DNA of 64,000 nt, from contig CP031740.1 of the NCBI GenBank assembly GCA_022701275.1, forward strand, positions 5,159,001 through 5,223,000, written 5' to 3'. The position numbers and the translations under genes are program-made. This DNA comes from Microcoleus vaginatus PCC 9802 (GTDB lineage Bacteria > Cyanobacteriota > Cyanobacteriia > Cyanobacteriales > Microcoleaceae). Under the pieces are notes generated by a model. That model had not been told where the DNA came from. It searched no databases and saw only the letters and a list, made by a program, of their open reading frames with translations. Positions within the stretch are counted from its first letter, which is position 1; each line of letters begins with the position of its first letter. This document shows positions 26,753 to 34,866 of the stretch, in pieces.

Positions 26753-29700
26753 ATGTTGAATGCGAACGGGAGCATATTGGCAGACAATCGATCGAGCGCG
26801 TCGCAGTGGGCGCAAGAAGCTTTAGGGCTTCCCGAAGTTCAAGTACAAGCGCGTTTGCGGGGAAATCACCTGCACATTTTGTGCGAAGCAGCGCAGTGTC
26901 CGTCTCAAGAATTGGTGACGGCGAGATTCACCAACGCCCTCGAACACACTGATTTAACGCGACTGCTGCCCGATCGACCTAAAATTTACCAGTTGTTTCT
27001 GTGCGGTCGCAAAATCGGTTCCCGACAAAATGACTGGACAGTCCGGCTCGATTGCAGCAGTCCGCAGCGACAGCAACAGCCACAGCCACAGCAACCGGAA
27101 CCAAAAGTTGCCGAAGTGCCGCCGCCAGTGAGTTCCCCCGAGGAACCGCCAGGAAGCAGTAAAAGAGGCGGATTTTTCGGCAAATTTAATAATGACAACC
27201 ACAAACTCAAACACACACCAAAACCGGTAGAAACATCGGCCCACCCGCCGCAAGTACGGGAAGAACTGGATTTTGACGCCGAAAGTCTGCCCATCGCCTC
27301 CCGGATTCAATACCCAGAAGTTTTTGAAACTTCCGCCGTGACGATCGACACTTCGGCTGCTGCGACGCGGGAAGCTTTTAGTTCCGCCGTTCCCCCGCAG
27401 CAGAAAGCGAGCCGTGGCGCGGTGGCTTTGATTCAATCCCCCGAAGCTGACTCAGGCGAGGGCGATCGCGGTGGAACATTGACGGTTTCGCCGGAAACTT
27501 TGGCGCGCCGGGGCTATCCAGATGCGATCGCCAGCTATCTCAGCGAAATCCTCGGGCCGATGGGAGTTTCGGTGAAAGTAAGCATTCGCGAAAAAGAACT
27601 CAAAAGCAACCGGGAAAACCTGCCGGCTCAGGCGCCGGAAAATATCAAGCCCAAGGAACGCCGGCTGCTGGTGCTGTGCGAGTCAGCTTACAGCCCCGAC
27701 CCTTCCTTGCTGGCAGAACCCATCGCCGGCAGGCTGCGGAAACTGCAACTAGAGGATTTCCGGGAAGCATTAATCGGCAGCCAAGTCAGCGGCGAAGCGA
27801 AGCCGGACTGGGTGCTGCGGGTGGATTTGACTTCGCCGGACAAAATTCTCAAGGAATGGGCCAGGTGGGGAGACGTACCTGCGATCGCCAAACTGCTAAA
27901 CCAACACTTGGCAGCATCGAGAGTCGAAGTGCGGGCCACCCTCAAAGAAGCAACCCTCCACCTGTTTTGCAGCAAAACTGCCAAAAAAGGACAAAAGACT
28001 AAACGGCAAGAATACCCCGACAAGCAGCAAACCACCGACACGATCGCCCCTTTGTTAGCCTCCTTCGCGCCCCAAGGCCTCCGCGCAGCTACTATCTACG
28101 GCGTAGAACCAGCCAAGGACTCTCAGGCAGCGCCCGAGTCGCCGGTCTGGATAGACTGGGTGGACTTGCCTGCTGCCCACCATCCCGACTTGGCTGCGAG
28201 CACCAGAACGCTGGCTGCTGAGGGCGACCAATTGGCTTTGACTTTTTTATTGAACAGGTTGCTCAACCCTAGTCTCAGGCGCAAGCTGGAAACAGGAGGG
28301 ATTCGGGCGGTCGTGCTGCAAAAAGCCGACGTGCTGCACGTCATGACTGAAGCTCTGACTTGTCCTTCTCAGTCGAAGGTCGGGCCGCCGGTGGCTAAAT
28401 TTTTGCGGCAGTTACAAATTCCGGGAGTGTCAGGGGTGCGAGTCTACGGACGCCGCGCGGGCCAGAAACTGCCCCTGTGGCGCTACGCAATCGACCTCAG
28501 AACGGCTGTTGACGAGGAATCAGCGACGGCACCCGCACCGGCTCCCTCTCAAGTGGCTGTGTTGGAAAAGGAACCGGTGCCGGAGTTTGCGTCGGCGGAG
28601 GATGGGAGTTTTTCGGGTTTGGGCGACAATTTGGTGTTCGATGCTCCGGCGCCCAACTCCTGGCGACCCCGCTTCAAAATCAGACTCCCCGGATACAATC
28701 TGGGCGAGCAGTTAGTTCAAGCTGCAGTGCAACCGCTTGTCGCTTCGGGTTTGTTTGTTCCCAACGATGGTTTATCAACGAATGCTGCGGCGCCGGGAGG
28801 CGTGAGAGCCGATCGCGCGGCGGGAATGGCTTTGATTTGGGCGATCGCGGGCTGTCTGCTGACTTTCAATACCGATTGGCTCCTCGGTCTATTTCTGCAA
28901 TCTGCGACGGTCAGTCAAGCTCCTAGCGCCTCGGAAGTTTGTAAGGGCCCAAATTGTCAAAATTCAGCCCCCAAGGCTTTGGGCGACGTTACAGCCCGAC
29001 TTCCGAACGAAACCCCGAACCCCGTTCCCACTTCTGGGGAGGTAAATTTGCCTCAAACTCCGTTGCAGCCGTCGCCGGAAGCCAACCAGCAAGAGGCTTT
29101 TAATGGCTCTGGGTTTACGAAACCGGGAAATACTAGCGTTCCTGTAGCTGATGTTTCTGCTCCTGCGGTGTTCCCAACTTTGAGGAGCCAGCAGCTTGAC
29201 GAGCAGATAGCGCGCTATCAAGAGTACATCCACCTGCACAAAAAACCGCCGGATATTTTAATTGTCGGTAGTTCGAGGGCGCTGCGGGGCATCGACCCGG
29301 CGGTTTTGGAAACAGCTTTGGCAGCTTCGGGCTACCCGGGGCTGAGGGCTTACAATTTTGGGGTTAATGGAGCTACTCTCCAGGTTGTAGATTCGCTCAT
29401 CCGCCGGATTTTGCCGCCGCAACAACTGCCGAAATTGCTGGTGTTGGCGGACGGGGCGAGGGCTCTAAACAGCGGGCGGCCGGATTTGACTTTTAGTGCG
29501 ATCGCTTCTTCGGAAGGTTACAGGCAATTGAGCCGGGGTAGTTTTCTGATCCGCACCAATCAATTAGAATCCGAAACATCGAACGAAAGCGCCAACAATC
29601 CGGTGGCGACTGCCACTGAATTGGTGAACAATTTGGGACAAACTCAAGCTAAGGTTCAGCAATTGGTGAGTCAAAAGTTGGTTGAGAGTTCTGCAATTTA

Positions 29701-30277
29701 CAAAAAGCGCGATCGACTCAAAGGGTTTTTGCGATCGCTCGCCAATCCATCAGCCCCTGTTGCAACCGAGATCGCCCAAACGCCAGCCCTGGGTCAACAA
29801 ACAACTGAAAATTCCCAGCCAACTGCTGCGAGTAAACCCGTCAGCGAGTTTCAACCAAATGGCTTTTTGCCGATCGATATACGCTTCAATCCCGAGACTT
29901 ACTTTCAGAAGCACCCGAAAGTATCTGGTTATTACGACTCCGACTATCAAAATTTTAAATTGATAGGCGAACAAGCTCTAGCACTCAAAAATTTGATCGA
30001 ATTTACCAAGGTTCGCAACATCAATCTCGTGTTTGTGAATATGCCTCTGACGGAAGATTATTTAGACCCGGTGCGGACAGGTTACGAACAAGAATTCCGG
30101 CAATATATGCAAGAATTAGCAGCCCAAAGCGGACTAATTTTCCTAGATAATAGTTTATTGTGGCCCCAGGCGCGGGAATCTTTTTCCGACCCCAGCCACC
30201 TCAACCGTTACGGTGCTATTGCAGTTTCTAAGCGGTTGGCTCAAGATCCCATGATTCCCTGGCCGGCGAAACAGTAG
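26753..30277 (+). CDS. DUF1574 (SGNH-like) protein with four N-terminal repeat modules
   Basis: A 1174-residue membrane protein. The N-terminal 600 residues contain four diverged copies of a module of about 100 residues, each with a strand ending in LxVLCE/LHILCE/LHLFCS/LHVMTE, a helix, and a closing VYGR..G...P.W...(I/V)DL motif (about 10-105, 245-365, 370-480 and 485-600). A Gln/Pro-rich linker follows copy one. One membrane segment lies at about 690-715 (MALIWAIAGCLL). The C-terminal part (about 830-1174) is DUF1574, an SGNH-hydrolase-like fold: ILIVGSSRALRGIDP has the nucleophile Ser and SDPSHLNRYG the Asp/His pair. Members of this group may O-acylate or deacylate envelope sugars; function here is inferred. 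Confidence 0.85.
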   Translation: MLNANGSILADNRSSASQWAQEALGLPEVQVQARLRGNHLHILCEAAQCPSQELVTARFTNALEHTDLTRLLPDRPKIYQLFLCGRKIGSRQNDWTVRLDCSSPQRQQQPQPQQPEPKVAEVPPPVSSPEEPPGSSKRGGFFGKFNNDNHKLKHTPKPVETSAHPPQVREELDFDAESLPIASRIQYPEVFETSAVTIDTSAAATREAFSSAVPPQQKASRGAVALIQSPEADSGEGDRGGTLTVSPETLARRGYPDAIASYLSEILGPMGVSVKVSIREKELKSNRENLPAQAPENIKPKERRLLVLCESAYSPDPSLLAEPIAGRLRKLQLEDFREALIGSQVSGEAKPDWVLRVDLTSPDKILKEWARWGDVPAIAKLLNQHLAASRVEVRATLKEATLHLFCSKTAKKGQKTKRQEYPDKQQTTDTIAPLLASFAPQGLRAATIYGVEPAKDSQAAPESPVWIDWVDLPAAHHPDLAASTRTLAAEGDQLALTFLLNRLLNPSLRRKLETGGIRAVVLQKADVLHVMTEALTCPSQSKVGPPVAKFLRQLQIPGVSGVRVYGRRAGQKLPLWRYAIDLRTAVDEESATAPAPAPSQVAVLEKEPVPEFASAEDGSFSGLGDNLVFDAPAPNSWRPRFKIRLPGYNLGEQLVQAAVQPLVASGLFVPNDGLSTNAAAPGGVRADRAAGMALIWAIAGCLLTFNTDWLLGLFLQSATVSQAPSASEVCKGPNCQNSAPKALGDVTARLPNETPNPVPTSGEVNLPQTPLQPSPEANQQEAFNGSGFTKPGNTSVPVADVSAPAVFPTLRSQQLDEQIARYQEYIHLHKKPPDILIVGSSRALRGIDPAVLETALAASGYPGLRAYNFGVNGATLQVVDSLIRRILPPQQLPKLLVLADGARALNSGRPDLTFSAIASSEGYRQLSRGSFLIRTNQLESETSNESANNPVATATELVNNLGQTQAKVQQLVSQKLVESSAIYKKRDRLKGFLRSLANPSAPVATEIAQTPALGQQTTENSQPTAASKPVSEFQPNGFLPIDIRFNPETYFQKHPKVSGYYDSDYQNFKLIGEQALALKNLIEFTKVRNINLVFVNMPLTEDYLDPVRTGYEQEFRQYMQELAAQSGLIFLDNSLLWPQARESFSDPSHLNRYGAIAVSKRLAQDPMIPWPAKQ

Positions 30278-30383
30278 TTTTGACTTTTGAGTTTTGAGTT
30301 ATTTTAGAAGTTAGATGCTCCCAGCGTTGGGAGTGCGGCGCGACTATCTCAAAACTATTCTTTCCTGCGGCTAAATACTGAAA

Positions 30384-33257
30384 ATGAAAAGATTGATATT
30401 TCCTGAAAATAGCAAAAATCAACAGATAAAAATTCCGAGAAAAAATCTGCCTTTGATATTTTTTATATTATCTTTAGCATTTTTCTGTTTCAGTTTGTAT
30501 AAAGGTTTCTGGTTACCTTTAGCTTTATCCTCTGGACCGCCCAGCAACGAACAAAGTGGCGAACAGCAAACTCTGGCACCCTTTGAACAGGTTGTCCAAG
30601 ACGCACAAAAGTTAGAGGGACTATTTACTCTTTACCGCAATCAAGCAACTGATAAAGTATATCTGGAAATTAAACCGCAACAACTCGACAAAAAGTTCCT
30701 GTGCTTTGTGACATTGGCATCGGGTTTGGGGGAAGCGGGCATTTTGAGCGGAATGCCGATCGGCGATTTCTTATTTCAACTGCGGCGCGTCCAAAATAAC
30801 GTGCAGTTTGTGATACCAAATATAAACTTTCGCACAAGGCCGGGCGACCCGCAAGCAGGTTCGGTAGAACGGGGATTTAGCGAGTCGATTCTCTATTCTT
30901 TGCCGCTCAAAAGCATTCATTCGCAAAGACAAACTCTGCTGATCGATTTAGGCGATTTGCTGATGAGCGAAAAGCGGGATTTACCAGGGGTAAAAGCGAT
31001 TTTGCCGATGATTTTGGGCGCTTCTTACTCGATCGATGAAGACAAGTCTTATTTTAAAGATGTTAAAGCGTTTCCGCTGAATGTGGAAATTGCTTCTATT
31101 TACGGTTTTTCTAGCGATGATGACAGTGCGGTTAACTATTTACCTTCGGTTCCTGACAGTCGGGCTTTTAACCTCCGCATTCACTACAGTTTCTCGGAAG
31201 TGCCGCTAAATAACGGCTACCGCCCCAGACTTGCGGATGAGCGAGTGGGCTATTTCCTCACAGCATATAAGGACTTTTCTGACAAGAGCGGCCGCGAGCC
31301 TTTTGTGCGCTATATCAATCGCTGGCATTTGCAAAAGCAAATCCCGACGGCGCCGATGTCGCCTCCGGTGCAGCCGATCGTCTTTTGGATTGAAAATAAT
31401 GTGCCTCGCGAATACCGAAACGCAATTCGCGAGGGCGTTTTGGAGTGGAACAAAGCTTTTGAAAAAGCAGGTTTTACTGAGGCAATTCAGGTCAAACAAA
31501 TGCCGGACAATGCTAAATGGGACCCGGCTGACGTTCGCTACAATACTATTCGCTGGTCGAGTTCTTTTGATCCTCAGTTTGCCGGCATTGGGCCGTCTCG
31601 CACTAACCCGCTGACGGGGCAAATTTTAGATGCTGACATTCTGTTGGATGCTAATATTGTCTGGCAAATCAAACAAGGCTATCGGTCTTTGGTGGAACAA
31701 AATCGCTCGGTATCTAAGAGTTTTCAAGGGCGAAACGGTTCTAATACTAATCCCTGTCAGTTCGGGATGTATTCTCGCTATTTGAATCTGTTAGAAAATG
31801 GGGATTTAGGAAAAAGCAGCGGGGAAAATGATCGAGGTGGAATTGCTGATGATTTGCCGACTTTGGTAGAAAGATACCAGGAGCAAAAACGCTCGCCTTT
31901 ATCGCGGTTGATGTCGAGTTCGGATATGTGTTTTGGGTTGGAATCGAGCCGACAGTTTGCGATCGGGGCAATGTCGAGGTCACTGTTGGAAAATGCAGCG
32001 CCTAGCAGTGGGACGATTGACAATTATGTGAATGAATTTATCCGATTTTTGACTACCCACGAAGTCGGTCATACTCTCGGTTTGAGGCACAATTTTCACG
32101 GGAGTACGATGCTGCAACCGGAGGATTTGAACAATACTCAGGTAACTCGCACGCAAGGTATGGTGGCGTCGGTGATGGATTATGTGCCGATTAATTTGGC
32201 ACCGCAGGGAACTGTGCAGGGCGACTATTTTCCAACGATTGTAGGGCCTTATGACGATTGGGCGATCGAGTATGGTTACAAGGTGATTGGCGGCCCAAAC
32301 CCCAACAGCGACTTACCAGCGCTGCAACAAATTGCCAGCCGCGCTGCGGAACAGCAATTAGCTTACGCGCCGGATGAGGATTCTGTTGATATTCTCGATC
32401 CCGCTGCAAATAGCTTTGATCTCAGCGCCAATATGCTGAGGTACTCGCAATGGCAATTGGATAATGCTAGGGCGATGTGGAAGCGTTTAGAAAAGCGAAC
32501 TCCGGTTGGGGAAGACGGTTATAACGAACTGCGGGTGATGTTTGATTCGGTGTTTGGGTATTATGTTCAGCAGGTGATGAATGCGACTTTGTATGTGGGG
32601 GGACAGTCGTTTAATCGGATTCGCCCTGGAGATACTAATGCGAAGTTGCCGTTTGTGCCGATCGAACTTTCTCAGCAGCGAGAAGCTTTAGCAACATTAG
32701 AGAAGTACGTTTTTGCCCCGGATGCGTTTAGTTTTGCGCCGGAGTTGCTCAACAAATTGGCGCCTTCGCGCTGGGAGCACTGGGGAAGTCCGGCTTTGGT
32801 GTTTCCTCTAGATTACCCGATCGGCGATCGAATTACTTTTTTGCAGCGGTTTGTGTTGCGAGTTTTGCTATCTCCGACGCGGCTGGCGAGGCTGCGGGAT
32901 GCCGAGTTAAAATCGGCGCCGGAAACTGCTTTGAGGTTGCCGGAAGTGTTGGATACTGTGCAAAAGGATATCTGGAAAGAGGTTTTGCAGCCGGAAAAGA
33001 AGATGCAAATTTCAACTTTTCGGCGTTCTTTGCAGCGGGAACATTTAGCAATTTTGATCGGAATGGTGCTGCGAAAAACGAATGTCCCAGAGGATGCGCG
33101 GAGCTTGGCTTGGTACGAGTTGCGGCAGTTGCGGGAGGGTTTGAGCAAGAGTATTCGGAATTTGGATCGGAATGCGGATGCTTATACGCGGGCTCATTTG
33201 GAGGAAACGCGCGATCGAATATCTAAGGTTTTGAATTCGCAGATTCAGTCGAATTAA
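30384..33257 (+). CDS. Large zinc-dependent metalloprotease
   Basis: A 957-residue exported protein. After a basic start, residues about 20-45 (LPLIFFILSLAFFCFSLYKG) are a signal or membrane anchor. The zinc site is HEVGHTLGLRHNF (about residue 558), an extended HExxHxxGxxH metzincin motif. Before it are PIVFWIENNVPREYRNAIREGVLEWN and ADVRYNTIRWSS, and after it VMDYVPINLAP with the Met-turn. These are the blocks of the bacterial zinc-dependent metalloprotease family with DUF5117 and DUF4953 domains. It would act outside the cytoplasm. It lies 106 bases after the DUF1574 gene on the same strand, so a shared envelope role is possible. Confidence 0.9.
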   Translation: MKRLIFPENSKNQQIKIPRKNLPLIFFILSLAFFCFSLYKGFWLPLALSSGPPSNEQSGEQQTLAPFEQVVQDAQKLEGLFTLYRNQATDKVYLEIKPQQLDKKFLCFVTLASGLGEAGILSGMPIGDFLFQLRRVQNNVQFVIPNINFRTRPGDPQAGSVERGFSESILYSLPLKSIHSQRQTLLIDLGDLLMSEKRDLPGVKAILPMILGASYSIDEDKSYFKDVKAFPLNVEIASIYGFSSDDDSAVNYLPSVPDSRAFNLRIHYSFSEVPLNNGYRPRLADERVGYFLTAYKDFSDKSGREPFVRYINRWHLQKQIPTAPMSPPVQPIVFWIENNVPREYRNAIREGVLEWNKAFEKAGFTEAIQVKQMPDNAKWDPADVRYNTIRWSSSFDPQFAGIGPSRTNPLTGQILDADILLDANIVWQIKQGYRSLVEQNRSVSKSFQGRNGSNTNPCQFGMYSRYLNLLENGDLGKSSGENDRGGIADDLPTLVERYQEQKRSPLSRLMSSSDMCFGLESSRQFAIGAMSRSLLENAAPSSGTIDNYVNEFIRFLTTHEVGHTLGLRHNFHGSTMLQPEDLNNTQVTRTQGMVASVMDYVPINLAPQGTVQGDYFPTIVGPYDDWAIEYGYKVIGGPNPNSDLPALQQIASRAAEQQLAYAPDEDSVDILDPAANSFDLSANMLRYSQWQLDNARAMWKRLEKRTPVGEDGYNELRVMFDSVFGYYVQQVMNATLYVGGQSFNRIRPGDTNAKLPFVPIELSQQREALATLEKYVFAPDAFSFAPELLNKLAPSRWEHWGSPALVFPLDYPIGDRITFLQRFVLRVLLSPTRLARLRDAELKSAPETALRLPEVLDTVQKDIWKEVLQPEKKMQISTFRRSLQREHLAILIGMVLRKTNVPEDARSLAWYELRQLREGLSKSIRNLDRNADAYTRAHLEETRDRISKVLNSQIQSN

Positions 33258-33260
33258 TCT

Positions 33261-33288
33261 TATAGCAACCGTCTTGGCGATTGCTATA
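33261..33288. terminator. Hairpin between convergent genes
   Basis: TATAGCAA (33261-33268) and TTGCTATA (33281-33288) form a perfect 8-bp stem right after the metalloprotease stop, followed by GTGTAAAAAA. The minus-strand toxin gene ends at 33315, so it could end transcripts from both sides. The TATAGCAA stem is also found at 57511-57538. Confidence 0.5.
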
Positions 33289-33314
33289 GTGTAAAAAATC
33301 TGTTTTACTTTGCA

Positions 33315-33665
33315 TCAAAGGGGTAGCTTGGCAATACGATCGACCCATTCCTCTGCACTAGATGCTGCCCAAATCAAGAGTAGTTCTTCGATGACAACTT
33401 CCATCGGTATTTTTCGGGAAACAATAATGACTCCAGCACTCTGATTAGTAGTAATGAACTCAGCAAATTCCGATGGCATTGTTTTGCGATCGTGGCTGAC
33501 GAGAACACGTCTTTGCTGTGCTGCAATTGCCAGCACTTCTAAATCTTTAACGCCTTCTAACCCAGCAGCAAAGGCAGTTTGAAAGTCGATTGTAGATTCT
33601 CGTCGCAGTAATCCTGTGACGATTGCCTGATTCAAGTCAGCATCAGCTTGGTAGCGAATATTCAA
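33315..33665 (-). CDS. DUF5615 family PIN-like toxin
   Basis: A 116-residue protein. MNIRYQADADLNQAIVTGLLRRE, DFQTAFAAGLEG and RRVLVSHDRKTMP are the conserved parts of DUF5615, a PIN-domain-like RNase fold predicted to be the toxin of a type II module. Acidic residues in QADADLN and SHDRKTM match the presumed active site. The start is TTG, overlapping the stop of the upstream DUF433 gene by four bases (TTGA), the usual coupling for these pairs. This is the only one of the three DUF433/DUF5615 modules in the window that looks intact. Confidence 0.85.
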   Translation of the reverse strand: MNIRYQADADLNQAIVTGLLRRESTIDFQTAFAAGLEGVKDLEVLAIAAQQRRVLVSHDRKTMPSEFAEFITTNQSAGVIIVSRKIPMEVVIEELLLIWAASSAEEWVDRIAKLPL

Positions 33666-33991
33666 GATCGCACCTGCTGTCTTGCTGCTTTAGCTGCAAT
33701 CAGTTTGTTGTACAAAGCTGGATCGCTGGTTTGTAGAGGTTGAGGCATGGCATCAAATGCAGCTTCTTCGGCGGCTAAGTAAGCGTCGATTTCAGCGCGG
33801 TTGGCTAGATAAAAGGCGATTGCCCCATAAACCTGTTCCAGTGTCAGTAGTGGGAAAGACTGAACAATAGTTTCGGGCGATAATCCTTGTTGGAAAGCAT
33901 AGGCGATCGAGTCAAGAGAAATCCGAGTTCCTTCAACCCAATAGGCATCATTCCGATACTCTATGTAAGTTTTAACTGCTACAACTGGCAT
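33662..33991 (-). CDS. DUF433 family antitoxin
   Basis: A 109-residue protein with the DUF433 helix-turn-helix core: YIEYRNDAYWVEGTRISLDSI, AFQQGLSPETIVQSFPLLTL and QVYGAIAFYLANRAEIDAYL. In this family the N-terminal strand and helix region binds DNA or the toxin, and the pair represses itself. The C-terminal tail (AAEEAAFDAMPQPLQTSDPALYNKLI) is the likely toxin-binding part. It is translationally coupled to the DUF5615 toxin that follows (four-base overlap). Confidence 0.85.
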   Translation of the reverse strand: MPVVAVKTYIEYRNDAYWVEGTRISLDSIAYAFQQGLSPETIVQSFPLLTLEQVYGAIAFYLANRAEIDAYLAAEEAAFDAMPQPLQTSDPALYNKLIAAKAARQQVRS

Positions 33992-34005
33992 ACATTTTTT
34001 TGATT

Positions 34006-34422
34006 CTAACTACTTATTATCATAGACGGAAGAACCCGCAGGCAGCCGAGGGTTTGCATGAGCTCCGTCAGAGGTTGGTTGCGGAAGGTTGCGAGTTGAA
34101 TTAAGGCTTGAATGCGGGCAACATTGAGTTGTTCAAGACGATCGCTCATTTGGATCAGTTGCTTGTGTTCTTCGGGAGTCAGGGTTTCGGCATGACGCTT
34201 GGCGATGAGGGCATGGTATTCTTCCCAGGTTTGTGCACTAAAGCCGATGTTAATTTGTTGCAGCAAGTCGGCTTCAGTAGGTTGGGTGGTTGGAAGTCTA
34301 GGCTGGAGGCGTTCTTGCAGGGCGTTGAGGATGTAGCGATCGGGTTCAACGCCCTGTCGAGATGCTTCAGTGCGGATCTGCTGTTCGAGTTCGGGAGAGA
34401 GGTTGAGGGTGATGGTGGTCAT
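34006..34422 (-). CDS. Ribbon-helix-helix type protein, putative antitoxin
   Basis: A 138-residue protein. MTTITLNLSPELEQQIRTEASRQG followed by EPDRYILNALQERLQ is a ribbon-helix-helix (CopG/Arc-like) N-terminus. The C-terminal half (LLQQINIGFSAQTWEEYHAL, AKRHAETLTPEEHKQLIQMS) is a helical region common to many cyanobacterial proteins of this type, thought to be antitoxins or regulators. No toxin gene follows directly. The last residues (CLRVLPSMIISS) look abnormal; the next frame reads LPAGSSVYDNK and then stops, so a one-base change near the end is possible. It ends 15 bases upstream of the DUF433 start. Confidence 0.7.
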   Translation of the reverse strand: MTTITLNLSPELEQQIRTEASRQGVEPDRYILNALQERLQPRLPTTQPTEADLLQQINIGFSAQTWEEYHALIAKRHAETLTPEEHKQLIQMSDRLEQLNVARIQALIQLATFRNQPLTELMQTLGCLRVLPSMIISS

Positions 34423-34509
34423 GGTTATCTTGGCAGCAACATCTATTCATCATTTTAGCGATCGCACTTTCACCTTATCAAAAACTTCATCGCCTGCGAG
34501 TTCTCGATT

Positions 34510-34716
34510 TTACTGCCCGCGTCCTGGTTTGCAATCTACGAAACCTAATGCTTCTGTGTCGAGAAAATTGGCGATCGCCATTTCGATCACCGCTGCGATC
34601 GGATATTCAATTTCCGCAGCACGCGCAATTAGAGCCGCTTGAATTCGTTCTGGCAAGCGTCTCAAAATGATTTCGGCATCAGCAGGAGAAAGTTGTTCTT
34701 GAAGTTTAGCTTGCAT
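34510..34716 (-). CDS. Small hypothetical protein, possible antitoxin or regulator
   Basis: A 68-residue protein starting MQAKLQEQLSPADAEIILRR and ending GFVDCKPGRGQ. AAAGGTG lies six bases before the ATG at 34716 and favours it over an ATG at 34752. The sequence is helical (ERIQAALIARAAEIEYPIAA, then VIEMAIANFLDTEALGF). Similar short proteins are common in cyanobacterial toxin-antitoxin regions, but I cannot name a family. It lies between the RHH gene and the TIR-like protein on the same strand, with no overlapping partner. Confidence 0.55.
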   Translation of the reverse strand: MQAKLQEQLSPADAEIILRRLPERIQAALIARAAEIEYPIAAVIEMAIANFLDTEALGFVDCKPGRGQ

Positions 34717-34866
34717 GGCATTCACCTTTGGGTTGGAATTGGATAGATACATTCAAGCCACTACCCAACGTTCCGCTTCACCCGCCACAAACAGCCTCTC
34801 GAACTCAACGAAAAGACTCTAATTGGTCGGGTGCAAGCGGATTGTTAGACCGTTGTTGACTTTAAC

